Assembly: GCA_950295325.1 (NCBI GenBank)
Contig: OX485803.1
Location: forward strand, 5,644,001 to 5,704,000
Length of the DNA stretch: 60,000 nt
Direction: 5' to 3'
Source: Polytrichum commune
Lineage: Eukaryota > Streptophyta > Polytrichopsida > Polytrichales > Polytrichaceae
The notes below the pieces were generated by a model. The model was not told the DNA's origin. It was given only the letters and a program-made list of their open reading frames with translations, and ran no database searches. Made by a program: the position numbers and the translations under genes. Within the stretch, counting starts at the first letter, position 1; every line of letters begins with the position of its first letter. Positions 59,371-60,000 of this stretch are shown here, one piece after another.

Positions 59371-59965
59371 TGAGTTGCAGATGTCTGGTATTCTAGGGAT
59401 TTATGCTTGCTCTCAGGTTCCCTATTGCACTTTGGATTTGTATAATATACAACCAGGGCTGCACTGAGTTGAGTGAAGATGATACTGAGGTTGTGTTTGA
59501 GATTCAATATATTCTTCAGAATTGAATTGCATATGTCTGGTGTTCTAGGGGTTCTTGCTGGGCTCAGATTACCTGGGATTATGAACAATTCAAGAAGGGT
59601 TCCATTATGTTTTAGCTTCAGTATATTCTTCAGAATTGGATTGTAGATGTCTTTTTAATGGATTCATGCTTGAGCTCAGATTTGCCTAATGCACCTTGGA
59701 ATCAAAAACAATTCAAGTAAAGGTTTGCACTCAAGATTAGTCTGAGGCAAACTAGTGACCGGGAGATTTTGTTATGTTTGAGCTTCAACGAATGCTTTAA
59801 ATTGAATTGCAGATGTCTGGCAGTTTCTGTGTGAATGCTCGGGCTCAGGCCCCTAAAGCAGCCTGAAATTGCATTAGCAATTCAAGTAAGGGCTGCACTC
59901 AAGATACTGAGGCAAACTGCTGACCGGGAGATTTAGTTATGTTTGAGCTTCAATATGTTGTTCAT
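59371..59965. repeat. Irregular tandem repeat, four units, intron-like
   Basis: The block ttgcagatgtctgg recurs at about 59375, 59527 (ttgcatatgtctgg), 59641 (ttgtagatgtct) and 59807, each followed by a ...gcttg-gctcag.tt segment. Most units also share cactcaagat.ctgaggcaaac, gaccgggagattt.gttatg and tttgagcttcaatat. Unit spacing 152, 114 and 166 bases. Each unit starts with an acceptor-like ttgcag. Confidence 0.75.
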
Positions 59966-60000
59966 ATAGTTTTGTAATCAAGGAGTTGCAAGAATTAGTT

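Noticed and set aside
1-60000. CRISPR arrays, bacterial operons, phage or plasmid genes
   Set aside because: The repeats found are transposon ends, minisatellites or hairpin units without regular spacers, and all confident genes are plant nuclear genes with introns.

Overview
This window is nuclear DNA of a land plant. Evidence: spliced genes with GT/AG introns, plant-only gene families (NEF1, a bifunctional BIO3-BIO1 gene, a plant-type plastid OAS-TL), and AT-rich intergenic DNA full of small inverted-repeat transposons. Five recognisable genes in 60 kb, with introns of about 70-1300 bp, suggest a medium-sized genome. The lineage cannot be read from the sequence; a bryophyte or other non-seed plant is only my guess.

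Layout. 0-0.4 kb: last exon of a class I fructose-bisphosphate aldolase gene (+). 2.3-3.35 kb: decayed trihelix-type gene (-). 4.5-5.5 kb: two small inverted-repeat elements. 7.07-8.3 kb: MED19 Mediator subunit gene (-), all exons resolved except the short first one; a GC-rich telo-box region near 10.0-10.5 kb is its likely promoter. 10.6-26 kb: accessory DNA with no firm gene. It holds an array of about 13 hairpin units (11.5-12.0 kb), a Harbinger-like MITE family in three copies, a 2.4-kb LTR-like insertion splitting one copy, two hAT-type MITEs with 8-bp target duplications, a tRNA-derived SINE with a 12-bp target duplication, and a pogo-like element. 27.0-30.6 kb: six-exon O-acetylserine(thiol)lyase (+) whose N-terminal extension contains three tandem repeats of about 53 residues. 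33.1-37.3 kb: four-exon NEF1 membrane protein (-). 37.4-41.7 kb: intergenic, with one frameshifted ORF of unknown origin. 41.8-50.0 kb: sixteen-exon BIO3-BIO1 biotin gene (+). 50-58.8 kb: accessory DNA with a second pogo-like element, a MULE-like foldback element with 9-bp target duplications, and Harbinger-like inverted-repeat elements. 58.9-60 kb: possible first exon of a gene leaving the window, followed by an internally repeated intron-like region.

The genes are ordinary housekeeping functions (glycolysis, transcription, cysteine synthesis, plastid/exine membrane function, biotin synthesis) and do not form an operon or obvious cluster. I found no convincing wholly new system. The best candidates for something undescribed are the triple-repeat N-terminus of the cysteine synthase, the hairpin array whose stems change in a compensatory way, and the foldback element carrying a non-repetitive core. 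Exon joins for OAS-TL, NEF1 and BIO3-BIO1 were checked by eye for phase: every join is in frame and the summed lengths are multiples of three.
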